A DNA stretch of 64,000 bases, taken from assembly GCA_030691505.1 (NCBI GenBank), contig JAUYEG010000083.1, positions 1-64,000 on the forward strand, read 5' to 3'. Of the stretch, positions 50,543 to 58,503 are shown piece after piece (position 1 is the first letter of the stretch; every line of letters starts with the position of its first letter). The position numbers and the translations under genes are program-made. The notes beneath the pieces are model-generated. The model saw only the letters and a list, made by a program, of their open reading frames with translations. It was not told the DNA's origin and searched no databases. The DNA is from Bacillota bacterium. GTDB taxonomy: Bacteria > Bacillota > Sulfobacillia > JAUYEG01.

Positions 50543-51415
50543 TTGAGAGACCTGCGGTTTGTAATCGTCACCGGTCTGTCCGGGGCCGGCAAGAGCGAGG
50601 CCATCCGGGCTCTTGAGGACCTCGGGTACTTTTGCGTGGACAACTTGCCCCCGTCGCTGCTGCCGAAGTTCGCCGAACTGTGCTCGCAGGGGGGGCCGCA
50701 GCGGGCCGCCGCAGTCATCGATGTGCGCGGCGGCGAGTTCTTTGATGACGTCTACGGCGCCCTCGAGGAACTGGAGCGCGCCAGCATCACCTACACCATT
50801 CTCTACCTCGAGGCAACCGATGAGGCCCTGGTACGCCGGTTCAAGGCCACACGGCGGCTGCACCCTCTGGCGCCTCAAGGCGGCGTTCTTGACGGTATCC
50901 GGGCGGAGCGTCAGGCGCTTGACGGACTGCGAGGGCGGGCGCGCACCATCATCGACACAAGCGACATGGCCCCGCGGGTGCTTCGCGACCAGCTGGCAGG
51001 GGTATTCGGGGACCGCGGCGGGCGGCGGCCGCTGGCCGTTACGGTAACCAGTTTCGGTTTCAAGCACGGGCTGCCGCTCGATGCGGACCTGGTCTTTGAC
51101 GTCCGGTTTCTCCCCAATCCGAATTACGTCGCATCGCTCAGCGACCTTGACGGCAACCATCCACAGGTCGCGGCGTACGTCTTGCGTTGGCCCATCGTCC
51201 GCCAGTTCATGCGGCGGCTGAGGGGCATGGTCAGCTGGCTGCTGCCGCACTATCTCGCTGAAGGCAAGTCGCAGCTCCAGATCTGTCTGGGATGCACCGG
51301 CGGGCGGCACAGGTCCGTGGTCATCGCAAACCGCCTGGCCCAAGCCCTTCGCGAGGCCAACTTCAGTGTCACGGTCCATCACCGTGACCTGTCCAAAGGC
51401 GGCAGCACCCCTTGA
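50543..51415 (+). CDS. rapZ: RapZ nucleotide-binding regulator
   Basis: A 290-residue RapZ/YvcJ protein. Walker A is GLSGAGKS (11-18); FCVDNLPPSLLPKF and KHGLPLDADLVFDVRFLPNP are family motifs; the C-terminal domain (IGCTGG-like CLGCTGGRHRSVVIAN) is where E. coli RapZ binds GlcN-6-P. TTG 50543 is preferred: GTGAGGTG (50529-50536) is well spaced, and the family start is MRFVIVTGLSG. In E. coli RapZ controls GlmS synthesis through small RNAs. rapZ-yvcK-whiA is a conserved Gram-positive cluster. Confidence 0.94.
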   Translation: MRDLRFVIVTGLSGAGKSEAIRALEDLGYFCVDNLPPSLLPKFAELCSQGGPQRAAAVIDVRGGEFFDDVYGALEELERASITYTILYLEATDEALVRRFKATRRLHPLAPQGGVLDGIRAERQALDGLRGRARTIIDTSDMAPRVLRDQLAGVFGDRGGRRPLAVTVTSFGFKHGLPLDADLVFDVRFLPNPNYVASLSDLDGNHPQVAAYVLRWPIVRQFMRRLRGMVSWLLPHYLAEGKSQLQICLGCTGGRHRSVVIANRLAQALREANFSVTVHHRDLSKGGSTP

Positions 51416-52791
51416 TGACCCTCTTGCGCTGGCTTTGGCCGGGGATCGGCGTCAAGCGGTGGATTGGCCTCTTCGCCCTCGGCGTGCTCATGATCAGCCT
51501 GGGGCTGGCCCTGGCGGTGGGCGGCAATGTCGTGCGGGCGCTGGGCGATTGGGTCCGAAACACCGCTTACCTGCTCACCGGCTCGATCCTCACGCCGCTA
51601 TGGCGGGGGGTGTTGCTCGCGCTGGCCGGATGCGCGGTGATCGCCGTTGCCGCCAGCGGCCTCGTCAGAGCCATCCTGAAAGTCGTGTTCCCCGAGATGG
51701 AAAATGTCGGCGAGCTGATTTACCAGCGAAAGTACCTTGAGCGCGGACCGCGGGTGGTTGCGATCGGCGGCGGGACGGGGCTGGCCACGCTGCTGCGCGG
51801 GCTCAAGGCCTATACCTCCAACATCACGGCCATCGTGACGGTCACGGACGACGGCGGCAGTTCGGGCCGCCTGCGCGGCGAACTTGGAGTGCCTCCGCCG
51901 GGCGACATCCGCAACTGCCTGTGCGCCCTGGCCGACACGGAGTCGCTGATGGAGCGGCTGTTTCAGCACCGGTTTGCGGAAAGCGGTTCGCTCTCGGGCC
52001 ACAGCTTCGGAAACCTTTTCATCGCGGCGATGACCGAGGTGACCGGCGACTTCGAGCTTGCCGTCCGCCAGTCCAGCCGCGTGCTTGCGGTGCGCGGACG
52101 GGTGTTGCCCAGCACGGTGTGGGACGTGGTCCTCAACGCGGAGTTCACCGACGGGACCACGACGCGCGGCGAGAGCGCGATTACGGGCGCAGGCAAGTTT
52201 ATCGCCCGCCTGTCGCTCGACCCGGCCGAAGCCGAACCGCTGGCCGAGTCCCTCGAAGCGATCGCCGCAGCCGAGGTGATCGTTCTGGGACCCGGCAGTC
52301 TATACACCAGCGTGATTCCCAACCTGCTGGTGCGGGATATCGCGGATGCCATCGCGGCCTCGCCGGCCCTGGTGGTCTATGTTGCCAATCTGATGACCGA
52401 GCACGGCGAGACCGACGGCTACGGCGTGGCGGAGCATGTGTATGCGCTGCACACGCATGCGGGCCGCCCGGTGATTGACGTGGTTATTGAGAACGACTGC
52501 CCCGTGCCGGCGCCGGTCCTCGAGAGCTACGCCGCCGAACGAGCCTTTCCGGTTCCGGTGAGCCGCGGAGAGTTGGAACGGCAGGGCTTGCGCGTGGTGC
52601 GTGTTTCCCTCCTCGAGGCCGGGAGGCTGGCCCGGCACGATCCCCAGCAGTTGGCGCGGGAGATTGTCAAGTTGACCGTGGGCGGGCGTACCCGCGAACG
52701 AGTGGGGCGGTATAGCTTCATGTGGCTCGCCGAGCACCTGCACCGGCGCGCCTCGGCCGCCCGCAAGGAGGGGACCGGGGATCGCGTTTAG
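51415..52791 (+). CDS. yvcK: YvcK/CofD-like protein with N-terminal membrane anchor
   Basis: A 458-residue YvcK family protein. Residues ~15-85 hold two hydrophobic segments (WIGLFALGVLMISLGLALAV; VLLALAGCAVIAVAASGLV), and the YvcK core starts near 115 (VVAIGGGTGLATLLRGLK; TVTDDGGSSGRLR; LGPGSLYTSVIPNL). Bacillus YvcK is ~317 residues, binds UDP-GlcNAc and is needed for cell wall synthesis on gluconeogenic carbon. The anchor would place it at the membrane. ATG 51415 shares a base with the rapZ stop (TGATG); the in-frame TTG at 51412 is a weaker option. Confidence 0.93.
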   Translation: MTLLRWLWPGIGVKRWIGLFALGVLMISLGLALAVGGNVVRALGDWVRNTAYLLTGSILTPLWRGVLLALAGCAVIAVAASGLVRAILKVVFPEMENVGELIYQRKYLERGPRVVAIGGGTGLATLLRGLKAYTSNITAIVTVTDDGGSSGRLRGELGVPPPGDIRNCLCALADTESLMERLFQHRFAESGSLSGHSFGNLFIAAMTEVTGDFELAVRQSSRVLAVRGRVLPSTVWDVVLNAEFTDGTTTRGESAITGAGKFIARLSLDPAEAEPLAESLEAIAAAEVIVLGPGSLYTSVIPNLLVRDIADAIAASPALVVYVANLMTEHGETDGYGVAEHVYALHTHAGRPVIDVVIENDCPVPAPVLESYAAERAFPVPVSRGELERQGLRVVRVSLLEAGRLARHDPQQLAREIVKLTVGGRTRERVGRYSFMWLAEHLHRRASAARKEGTGDRV

Positions 52792-53725
52792 CGCGGCGCT
52801 CAAGGACGAGCTGGCCCGCATCTGGCCGGACCGAGGATGCTGCGTGGTTGCGGAGCTCTCCGGCATAATTCGTGCCGCGACGTTCGCCTCCGGCGAAAGC
52901 GGCCCCGTGTCTCTTGAGCTCCGGACCAACCACGCTACCGTCGCGCGCAAGGCCTACCGGCTCGCCGGGTCGGTGCTCGGCGGGGGTACGCGCGTCTTTG
53001 CCCGGCGCCGGCGCCAGCTCGACAAGGCCACGCTCTACCACGTGCGCGCGGAAGGCCCCGCGCTGCTGGACGGCCTGGCGCGTGTGGGCATCCTTGACGA
53101 TCGCGGCGAACCTCGTCCGGTGCCCGAACTGACGGAATGCTGCCGCCGCGCCTTTCTGCGCGGGGTCTTTCTGGGGGCGGGGTCCATCGCGGACCCGTGG
53201 CGCGGCTATCACTGGGAGACTTCCCTTGCCGACCGGCGAACGGCGCGCAGGGTCCGCGACCTCCTGTTCGCGGAAGGCATACGGGCAGGCCTGGTGAGAC
53301 GACGGCATGAGCACGTCGTGTACCTCAAGGACGCCGAAGGCATCGCCTCGTGGCTAACCCTCGCGGGCGGCCATCAGGCCCTCCTCAGTCTGGAAAACAC
53401 CAGGATCTATAAAGACATGAAGAACCGTCTCAACCGGCTGGTCAACTGCGAGACGGCGAACCTCTCGCGTACGATTGACGCGGGGGTGGCGCAGCAAGAG
53501 GACATCCGCCTGCTCGTCGCCACCTCGGGCCTCCAGTCGCTCGCGCCGGGACTCCGCGATGTGGCAGGGATACGGCTCGAGCACCCCGATGCGACCCTCG
53601 AGGAGATCGGCCGTCTGCTCACCCCACCCCTCGGCAAGTCAGGCGTCAATCACCGGCTTCGCGAGATTCGCAGGCTTGCCGCAGAGCTACGCCGGACGAG
53701 CGGCGCAACTACGCAAAGACACTGA
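52781..53725 (+). CDS. whiA: WhiA sporulation/division regulator, probable ATC start
   Basis: WhiA (about 314 residues) has a degenerate LAGLIDADG homing-endonuclease fold plus a C-terminal helix-turn-helix (DATLEEIGRLLTPPLGKSGV; NHRLREI). Signature YKDMKNRLNRLVNCETANL is intact. The conserved N-terminus (AFSAALKDELARI...CCVVAEL) has no ATG, GTG or TTG in frame; the first such codon, GTG 52844, would remove ~21 conserved residues. ATC at 52781 lies seven bases behind a strong AAGGAGGGG (52765-52773) and overlaps the yvcK end. This start is inferred. Confidence 0.9.
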   Translation: MAFSAALKDELARIWPDRGCCVVAELSGIIRAATFASGESGPVSLELRTNHATVARKAYRLAGSVLGGGTRVFARRRRQLDKATLYHVRAEGPALLDGLARVGILDDRGEPRPVPELTECCRRAFLRGVFLGAGSIADPWRGYHWETSLADRRTARRVRDLLFAEGIRAGLVRRRHEHVVYLKDAEGIASWLTLAGGHQALLSLENTRIYKDMKNRLNRLVNCETANLSRTIDAGVAQQEDIRLLVATSGLQSLAPGLRDVAGIRLEHPDATLEEIGRLLTPPLGKSGVNHRLREIRRLAAELRRTSGATTQRH

Positions 53726-53863
53726 CCGGATCACGCCGCATCATGGTTTAGCCCTCAACGACTATCCGTGTTATATTCTTTAGTAATCGGCTAATGTTTA
53801 TTGGGCGGTGTTTCCGAGCTGTTTTGGACAACAACTCCGGGATGCGGGAAAGGGGGAATTACG

Positions 53864-54799
53864 GTGCGTAGGTGGTGGCCGTTGACGGCACTCGTACTGC
53901 TGCTCGCCGCTGCATCGCTCCTGTCCGGTTTCCGGCCCGGCGGCTCTCTTCCTTTCGTGAGTCTGACGCCGGATCTCAAGCCCGGGCCGGGCACACTCCC
54001 GCAGCCCGACCCGGCCAAGCCGGTGCTGCGAGTAGGACTGGCGGCTGTTACTTCGCCGCGCGCGAATCTCAAGCATTACACGGCCCTTCTTGATTATCTT
54101 GGGCGAGAACTTGACCGGCACGTGATTGTGGTGCAGCGGCAGACCTACGCGGAAATGAATGAATTGATCGCAGCGGGAAAGGTCGACCTTGCATTCATCT
54201 GCACCAACGCCTACGTCAAGGGGCAGGCCGACTTTGGCCTTGAGATTGTGGCCGCGCCGGAGGTCGGGGGCAAACCCGAGTACTACTCCTACTTGATCGT
54301 TCCGTCTGACAGCAACGCCAGGGGACTGCTCGATCTCAAGGGCGGGGTTTTCGCGTTCACCGATCCTCTCTCGCTGTCGGGCTACATTGTCCCGATGTAC
54401 CTGCTCAAACAGGCTGGGCAGACGCCGGAGGGGTTTTTTAGGAACCATATATACACGTACAGCCACGACAACTCAATCCGCGCCGTTGCGGAACGTCTGG
54501 TCGAGGGCGGCCATGTCGACAGCCTTGTCTACGATTTGGTGGTGTCACGAGACCCCGAGCTGGCGAAAAGGGTCAAGATCATCAACTCGGTCGGGCCGTT
54601 CGGCTCGCCGCCCGTGGTGGTCCGCCCTGGTCTGGACCCGGAGCTAAAGGTGAGCATTCAGTCGCTGCTGCTCGGGCTCAGTTCGTCGGAGTACGGCCGC
54701 GAGTTGCTGGAGGGCGTCGCGGTGGACCGCTTTGTCGTGCCTGACGAGCGGCTCTATGACGAGGCGCGGCGGATCGCCGCGGGGGCCAAAGCTCAATGA
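53864..54799 (+). CDS. PhnD-like phosphate/phosphonate-type binding protein
   Basis: A 311-residue exported binding protein. The signal peptide is TALVLLLAAASLLSGF. The domain matches PhnD-type proteins: VLRVGLAAVTSPRANLKHYT, LLDYLGRELDRHVIVVQRQT, VDLAFICTNAYVKGQADFG and DPLSLSGYIVP. No transporter partner is nearby; instead the stop overlaps a histidine kinase gene by four bases. GTG 53864 is supported by AAAGGGGGA. The upstream 138-base gap has TATATT (53772-53777) but no convincing -35. Confidence 0.87.
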   Translation: MRRWWPLTALVLLLAAASLLSGFRPGGSLPFVSLTPDLKPGPGTLPQPDPAKPVLRVGLAAVTSPRANLKHYTALLDYLGRELDRHVIVVQRQTYAEMNELIAAGKVDLAFICTNAYVKGQADFGLEIVAAPEVGGKPEYYSYLIVPSDSNARGLLDLKGGVFAFTDPLSLSGYIVPMYLLKQAGQTPEGFFRNHIYTYSHDNSIRAVAERLVEGGHVDSLVYDLVVSRDPELAKRVKIINSVGPFGSPPVVVRPGLDPELKVSIQSLLLGLSSSEYGRELLEGVAVDRFVVPDERLYDEARRIAAGAKAQ

Positions 54800-56289
54800 C
54801 CGTGACCGCCCGCGGCCCCGGGGCGGCGGCGCCCGCGGGCTGGGTACTCAGGAGCCCCATCAGCCGGTGGTCGAGTCTGCGGACCAAGGTCACGGGCATC
54901 ATTCTCGCTTTGGTCGTGTTGCTTGGCCTGGCTATCGTTCTGCAGACCAGGTATATCATGATCCCCGCGCTTGAGCACCAGCTCCAGCAGCGGGCCATCT
55001 CGATTGCCCGGGATATGGCGGCACGAAGCGCCGACATGGTCCTCACAAACGATCTTTTTGCGCTGCACCAGTTGGCAATGGAGACCAGCGGGCTCAACGA
55101 CGATGTCCGCTACGCTTTCATCGTGGACCGGTCGGGAGCTTTGCTGGTGCACAGCTTCACCGAAGGGTTCCCGGCGGCGCTGCTTCTTGCCAATGAGGTT
55201 TCCGGCGAGGAGCGCCAGAGCTTGCGCGTTTTCAGAACCGAAGAAGGGACGATCCGCGACGTCGCCGTGCCGATTGCCGGAGGGATAGCCGGCACGGCGC
55301 GCATCGGCATGGGCGAGCATCGCCTGCGGCAAACGGTTGCCGGCCTCGTCCAGCGGGAGTTGGCGTTTACCGCCCTGACATCGCTCCTCGGTCTGGCGAT
55401 AGGTTTCTACTATCTAAATGCGGTCCTCGTGCGTCCGCTCGGCGGTCTGGTTCAGTCGACCGCGGCGGTTGCGGGGGGCGACCTCAGCCGGAACGTTCGG
55501 GTGGGCACGCACGACGAGATCGGGGAACTGGCCCAGGCGTTTAACCAGATGACCGAGCAGCTTGAGCGGTCGCGGCGCGAGCTCAAGGCCAAGGAAGACC
55601 TGCGGCTGCAGCTTCTAAACCGCGTGATCACGGCCCAGGAGGACGAGCGCCGCCGGATCGCGCGCGAGCTTCACGACGAGACCGGCCAGTACCTCACTTC
55701 GCTGATGCTGGGGCTCAAGGCGGTTGAGGAGGCTCGCGACATGGACACGGCGCGCCGGACCTCCGCCGCGCTGCGGGAAATGACCGAGGAGGCCCTCGAT
55801 GTCGTGCGCGACCTGTCGCTTGAGCTTCGTCCCGGCCTCCTCGACGATCTGGGATTGGTGCCGGCGCTCCAGCGGCACACGGCTGAATACCAGCAACGCG
55901 CCGGGATCGAGGTCGATCTCTGTACCACCGGAATGGATGACGGCATGGATGGCACGCAAAGACTGCCTGGTGTGGTGGAACTCACGCTCTACCGGATCGT
56001 GCAGGAAGCGCTGACAAACGTGGCCCGGCATTCCGGTGCGCGCAAGGCTGCCGTCTGCATCAGCCGCAGCCGGGATTCGGTAAGCGCGACAGTCGAAGAC
56101 GACGGGCGGGGATTCGACGTGGGTGAACTGGCAGGGTCGGAGTCCAGACGCGGGCGGCTCGGGCTGTTCGGGATGCAGGAGCGGGCGTCGCTTGTCGGTG
56201 GGCGGCTTGCTATCGAATCGGCTCCGGGTTCCGGAACCACGGTATACGTCCGGCTGCCCCTGGCAGCCGCGCGAGGTGATGTGTCGTGA
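54796..56289 (+). CDS. HAMP-containing histidine kinase (NarX/LiaS class)
   Basis: A 497-residue sensor kinase. Transmembrane helices at about 33-53 and 190-212 flank an extracytoplasmic domain of ~135 residues, followed by a HAMP domain (~213-265), a HisKA_3 dimerisation domain with phospho-acceptor H293 (IARELHDETGQYLTSLML) and an HATPase_c domain (QEALTNVARHSGA, VEDDGRGFDV, GLFGMQERASLVGG). This is the class paired with NarL-type regulators. It overlaps the PhnD-like gene and the regulator gene by four bases each. Confidence 0.93.
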   Translation: MTVTARGPGAAAPAGWVLRSPISRWSSLRTKVTGIILALVVLLGLAIVLQTRYIMIPALEHQLQQRAISIARDMAARSADMVLTNDLFALHQLAMETSGLNDDVRYAFIVDRSGALLVHSFTEGFPAALLLANEVSGEERQSLRVFRTEEGTIRDVAVPIAGGIAGTARIGMGEHRLRQTVAGLVQRELAFTALTSLLGLAIGFYYLNAVLVRPLGGLVQSTAAVAGGDLSRNVRVGTHDEIGELAQAFNQMTEQLERSRRELKAKEDLRLQLLNRVITAQEDERRRIARELHDETGQYLTSLMLGLKAVEEARDMDTARRTSAALREMTEEALDVVRDLSLELRPGLLDDLGLVPALQRHTAEYQQRAGIEVDLCTTGMDDGMDGTQRLPGVVELTLYRIVQEALTNVARHSGARKAAVCISRSRDSVSATVEDDGRGFDVGELAGSESRRGRLGLFGMQERASLVGGRLAIESAPGSGTTVYVRLPLAAARGDVS

Positions 56290-56990
56290 GCGATACGCGC
56301 ACGGGCACGATCAGGCTTGTGCTCGTCGACGACCATGAGGTGCTTCGGTCCGGGCTCAGAATGCTCCTGGAGGCGCAGCCGGACATGGTCGTGGTGGGCG
56401 AGGCGGGCGACGGCGTTGAAGCGGAGCGCATCTGCCGCGAGCTGATGCCGGACGTTGTGTTGATGGATATCGCCATGCCCGGAAGGGACGGCATCGAGAC
56501 AACGAAGAGGCTAACTGAGCGGCTGCCCGGGGTGCGAGTTCTGGCGCTCACCATGCACGACGACAAGGAGTACCTCAAACAGGTCCTCGCCGCCGGCGGG
56601 GCGGGGTACGTCGTCAAGAGGGCGGCTGCCGACGAGGTCGTGGCCGCTGTGCGGACTGTGGTCAAGGGTGACGTCCCGCTGCATCCTTCGATGACGCGGG
56701 CGCTTGTCGACGAGCTTCTCGGCGCGGACGCCAAGGGGCGCGCTCAAGTCGGAGCGGACGTGTACCCCGCGGCCCGGCCGATCCTCAGCGAGCGCGAAAC
56801 AGAGGTGCTGAAGCTGGCCGCGCTGGGGCATTCCAACCAGGAGGTCGCCGACGCGCTCTGCATCAGCATTAAAACAGTTGAGACGCATAAGGCCAGGATC
56901 ATGGGCAAGCTCGGCACGCGGCAGCGCTCTGAACTCGTCCGCTACGCCATCGACCACGGCTTTCTCAAGGACGTGCAATCCCCGGGCTAG
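56286..56990 (+). CDS. NarL/LuxR-family response regulator
   Basis: A 234-residue response regulator. The receiver domain has acidic residues in VLVDDHE, phospho-acceptor D61 (VVLMDIAMPG) and the conserved Lys in YVVKRA. The C-terminal LuxR helix-turn-helix is LSERETEVLKLAALGHSNQE followed by ISIKTVETHKARIMGKLGTR. It is the evident partner of the kinase encoded just upstream. GTG 56286 overlaps the kinase stop (GTGA). Target genes are unknown. Confidence 0.94.
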   Translation: MSDTRTGTIRLVLVDDHEVLRSGLRMLLEAQPDMVVVGEAGDGVEAERICRELMPDVVLMDIAMPGRDGIETTKRLTERLPGVRVLALTMHDDKEYLKQVLAAGGAGYVVKRAAADEVVAAVRTVVKGDVPLHPSMTRALVDELLGADAKGRAQVGADVYPAARPILSERETEVLKLAALGHSNQEVADALCISIKTVETHKARIMGKLGTRQRSELVRYAIDHGFLKDVQSPG

Positions 56991-57026
56991 GCGAGCTCGG
57001 GCAAGGACATGCGGCGCCAGCAAAAG

Positions 57027-57066
57027 CTGACGGGACGTCCCGCAGGAGTTCGGGACGTCCCGTCAG
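57027..57066. repeat. Perfect 16-bp inverted repeat between convergent genes
   Basis: CTGACGGGACGTCCCG (57027-57042) is exactly inverted at 57051-57066 around an 8-base loop. Each arm itself contains the palindrome GGGACGTCCC. It lies between the response regulator (+) and doxX (-), which converge, so a bidirectional terminator is likely, although neither side has a strong U-tract. Confidence 0.85.
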
Positions 57067-57136
57067 ACACCGCCAATGGCCCCGTTCGGCGCCCTGGTGT
57101 GCTTGCACTTACCGCGGCCGCGGCCGCTGGCCGCTA

Positions 57137-57709
57137 CTACTGCATCTGCGAGCCGCCCGCCTCGGTGAGGCTGGTCTGCGGCTGCGGTGCCGGCGATCCG
57201 CGGACCGTGGCCGGTCGGAGGGATAACTTTGGCATCATCTTGCGGACCCTTGGCATAAGGAAGGTGTCGAGCCCGTAGTACCCGGACAGATTGGTGCCGG
57301 CGTAGACCAGCAAGAGAGCGAGCGTGTACATGACCGGGTTGGTGCTGGCGCTGCCGGCGAGCATGAAGTTGAGGTTCATGAGCCCGCCCATGAACGCAGC
57401 GAGCAGGGTAAACGAACCAAGAATCAGACCTGCCCCGACCAGTATCTCGCCGATTACGATGAAAGGCGAAAACCAGGTGTGGTGATTGCCGTTGACCAGG
57501 GTCTCAATGAACTTCTGGTACCAGCTGTATTTGATCGCAGCCGGCGTACCGGGCACCATTCCGGCGGCCCGCATCCAGAACCCCCGGATGGCTGTGCCGG
57601 TCTGCATCCAGGCCGGGTTGCTCAGCTTGCCGAGTCCCGAGTGAAGCCACTGGTAGCCGAGCCAGATCCTTGCTGCCGCCAGGCTCACCCTTGTTAGCTG
57701 CAGCCTCAT
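57137..57709 (-). CDS. DoxX/DoxD-family membrane protein
   Basis: A 190-residue protein with about four hydrophobic helices. The N-terminal segment AARIWLGYQWLHSGLGKL and the stretch IVIGEILVGAGLILG are typical of DoxX/DoxD proteins; archaeal DoxD is a subunit of thiosulfate:quinone oxidoreductase, while other members have unknown oxidoreductase-linked roles. Cysteines are absent, so no redox centre can be assigned. The ATG (57709) follows GGAGGGAATAC on the minus strand. Its orientation, opposite to the neighbouring two-component operon, makes it a separate unit. Confidence 0.8.
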   Translation of the reverse strand: MRLQLTRVSLAAARIWLGYQWLHSGLGKLSNPAWMQTGTAIRGFWMRAAGMVPGTPAAIKYSWYQKFIETLVNGNHHTWFSPFIVIGEILVGAGLILGSFTLLAAFMGGLMNLNFMLAGSASTNPVMYTLALLLVYAGTNLSGYYGLDTFLMPRVRKMMPKLSLRPATVRGSPAPQPQTSLTEAGGSQMQ

Positions 57710-57738
57710 GTGTGTATTCCCTCCAGGTGGTTCGTGTT

Positions 57739-57755
57739 CGGATTATCACAATCCG
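57739..57755 (-). promoter_or_regulatory. Small inverted repeat overlapping a putative doxX -10
   Basis: CGGATT-N5-AATCCG is a perfect 6-bp dyad. On the minus strand it contains TGTGATAAT, which could be an extended -10 element, about 30 bases upstream of the doxX start. An operator is possible. Confidence 0.35.
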
Positions 57756-57930
57756 TTTGAAGCGTAGCTGCCCATGCGCCCGCCCGCGGGCCAGCGTACT
57801 TTGCATCAAATGTACACAGCGCCGCGACGGCTGCCCATCCGTGCGAACCCTGAACTTGGCGTCCCGCGCATCAGGGAAAAACCCGACAGCAAGCCATGCG
57901 GCACGCCAGGCGCCGCAACAGGACGGCGAT

Positions 57931-57990
57931 GGCCTTGGGAGCGGCCTTGGAGCAGCCTTTGAAACGGCCTCGAAAACGGCCTTAGAAGAG
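57931..57990. repeat. Degenerate 12-base tandem repeat (about five copies)
   Basis: Five consecutive imperfect units begin at 57931, 57943, 57955, 57967 and 57979 (GGCCTTGGGAGC, GGCCTTGGAGCA, GCCTTTGAAACG, GCCTCGAAAACG, GCCTTAGAAGAG). The last overlaps the end of the chromate transporter gene at 57982. The remaining bases of the 57710-57981 gap show nothing recognisable. Confidence 0.5.
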
Positions 57991-58503
57991 GAGGAGTCCC
58001 AGCCCCGCGGCCCCTGCGATAACCCAGAGCGGGTGGACTCTCCGGTAGAGGGCCACGGCTGCCAGCGCCGCGATAGCTGCCGAGCGGATGTCCAGGTCCA
58101 CCGCCCGGAAGATCGTGAGTGTGGCCGCGCCCAGCATTGCGCAGGCAACGGGGCGTAGTCCGCGTAGCGCGGCGATGACCTGGGGGATCTGCCCGCACCT
58201 GCCCAGCGCCAAGGCGAGCGAGCCGGACACCAGGGCCGGGACCGCAAGCACGGCGAGCGTCGCGGCAGCTCCGCCGGCCACTCCCGCCAGCCGGTGCCCA
58301 ACGAATGTCGCTGTGTTGACGGCAACAGGTCCCGGCGTCATTTCCGCAACCGCGATGATCTCGCCGAACATCTCGGTCGTAAGCCAGCCGCGGCCGGCGA
58401 TCAGCTCCCTTTCAACCAGGGGGATCATCGCGTAGCCGCCGCCAAAGCTGACCAGGCCGACCAGCAGAAATGCGAAAGCCAACTCGCCCAGGACTCCGCT
58501 CAT
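57982..58503 (-). CDS. Chromate transporter, short-chain subunit (second of pair)
   Basis: A 173-residue single-domain CHR protein with five or six hydrophobic helices. Family motifs are GLVSFGGGYAMIPLVERELI, AVAEMTPGPVAVNTATFVG and a C-terminal run of membrane helices. Short-chain CHR proteins work as pairs, exporting chromate or related oxyanions; the native substrate in anaerobes is uncertain. ATG 58503 follows GGAGGCGGAGAGG and overlaps the stop of its partner by four bases, so the two are translationally coupled. Upstream in-frame extension is not credible. Confidence 0.9.
   Translation of the reverse strand: MSGVLGELAFAFLLVGLVSFGGGYAMIPLVERELIAGRGWLTTEMFGEIIAVAEMTPGPVAVNTATFVGHRLAGVAGGAAATLAVLAVPALVSGSLALALGRCGQIPQVIAALRGLRPVACAMLGAATLTIFRAVDLDIRSAAIAALAAVALYRRVHPLWVIAGAAGLGLLLF

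Noticed and set aside
57009-57278. Small plus-strand frame after the response regulator
   Set aside because: It crosses the inverted repeat and the end of doxX, and has no ribosome binding site or known motif.
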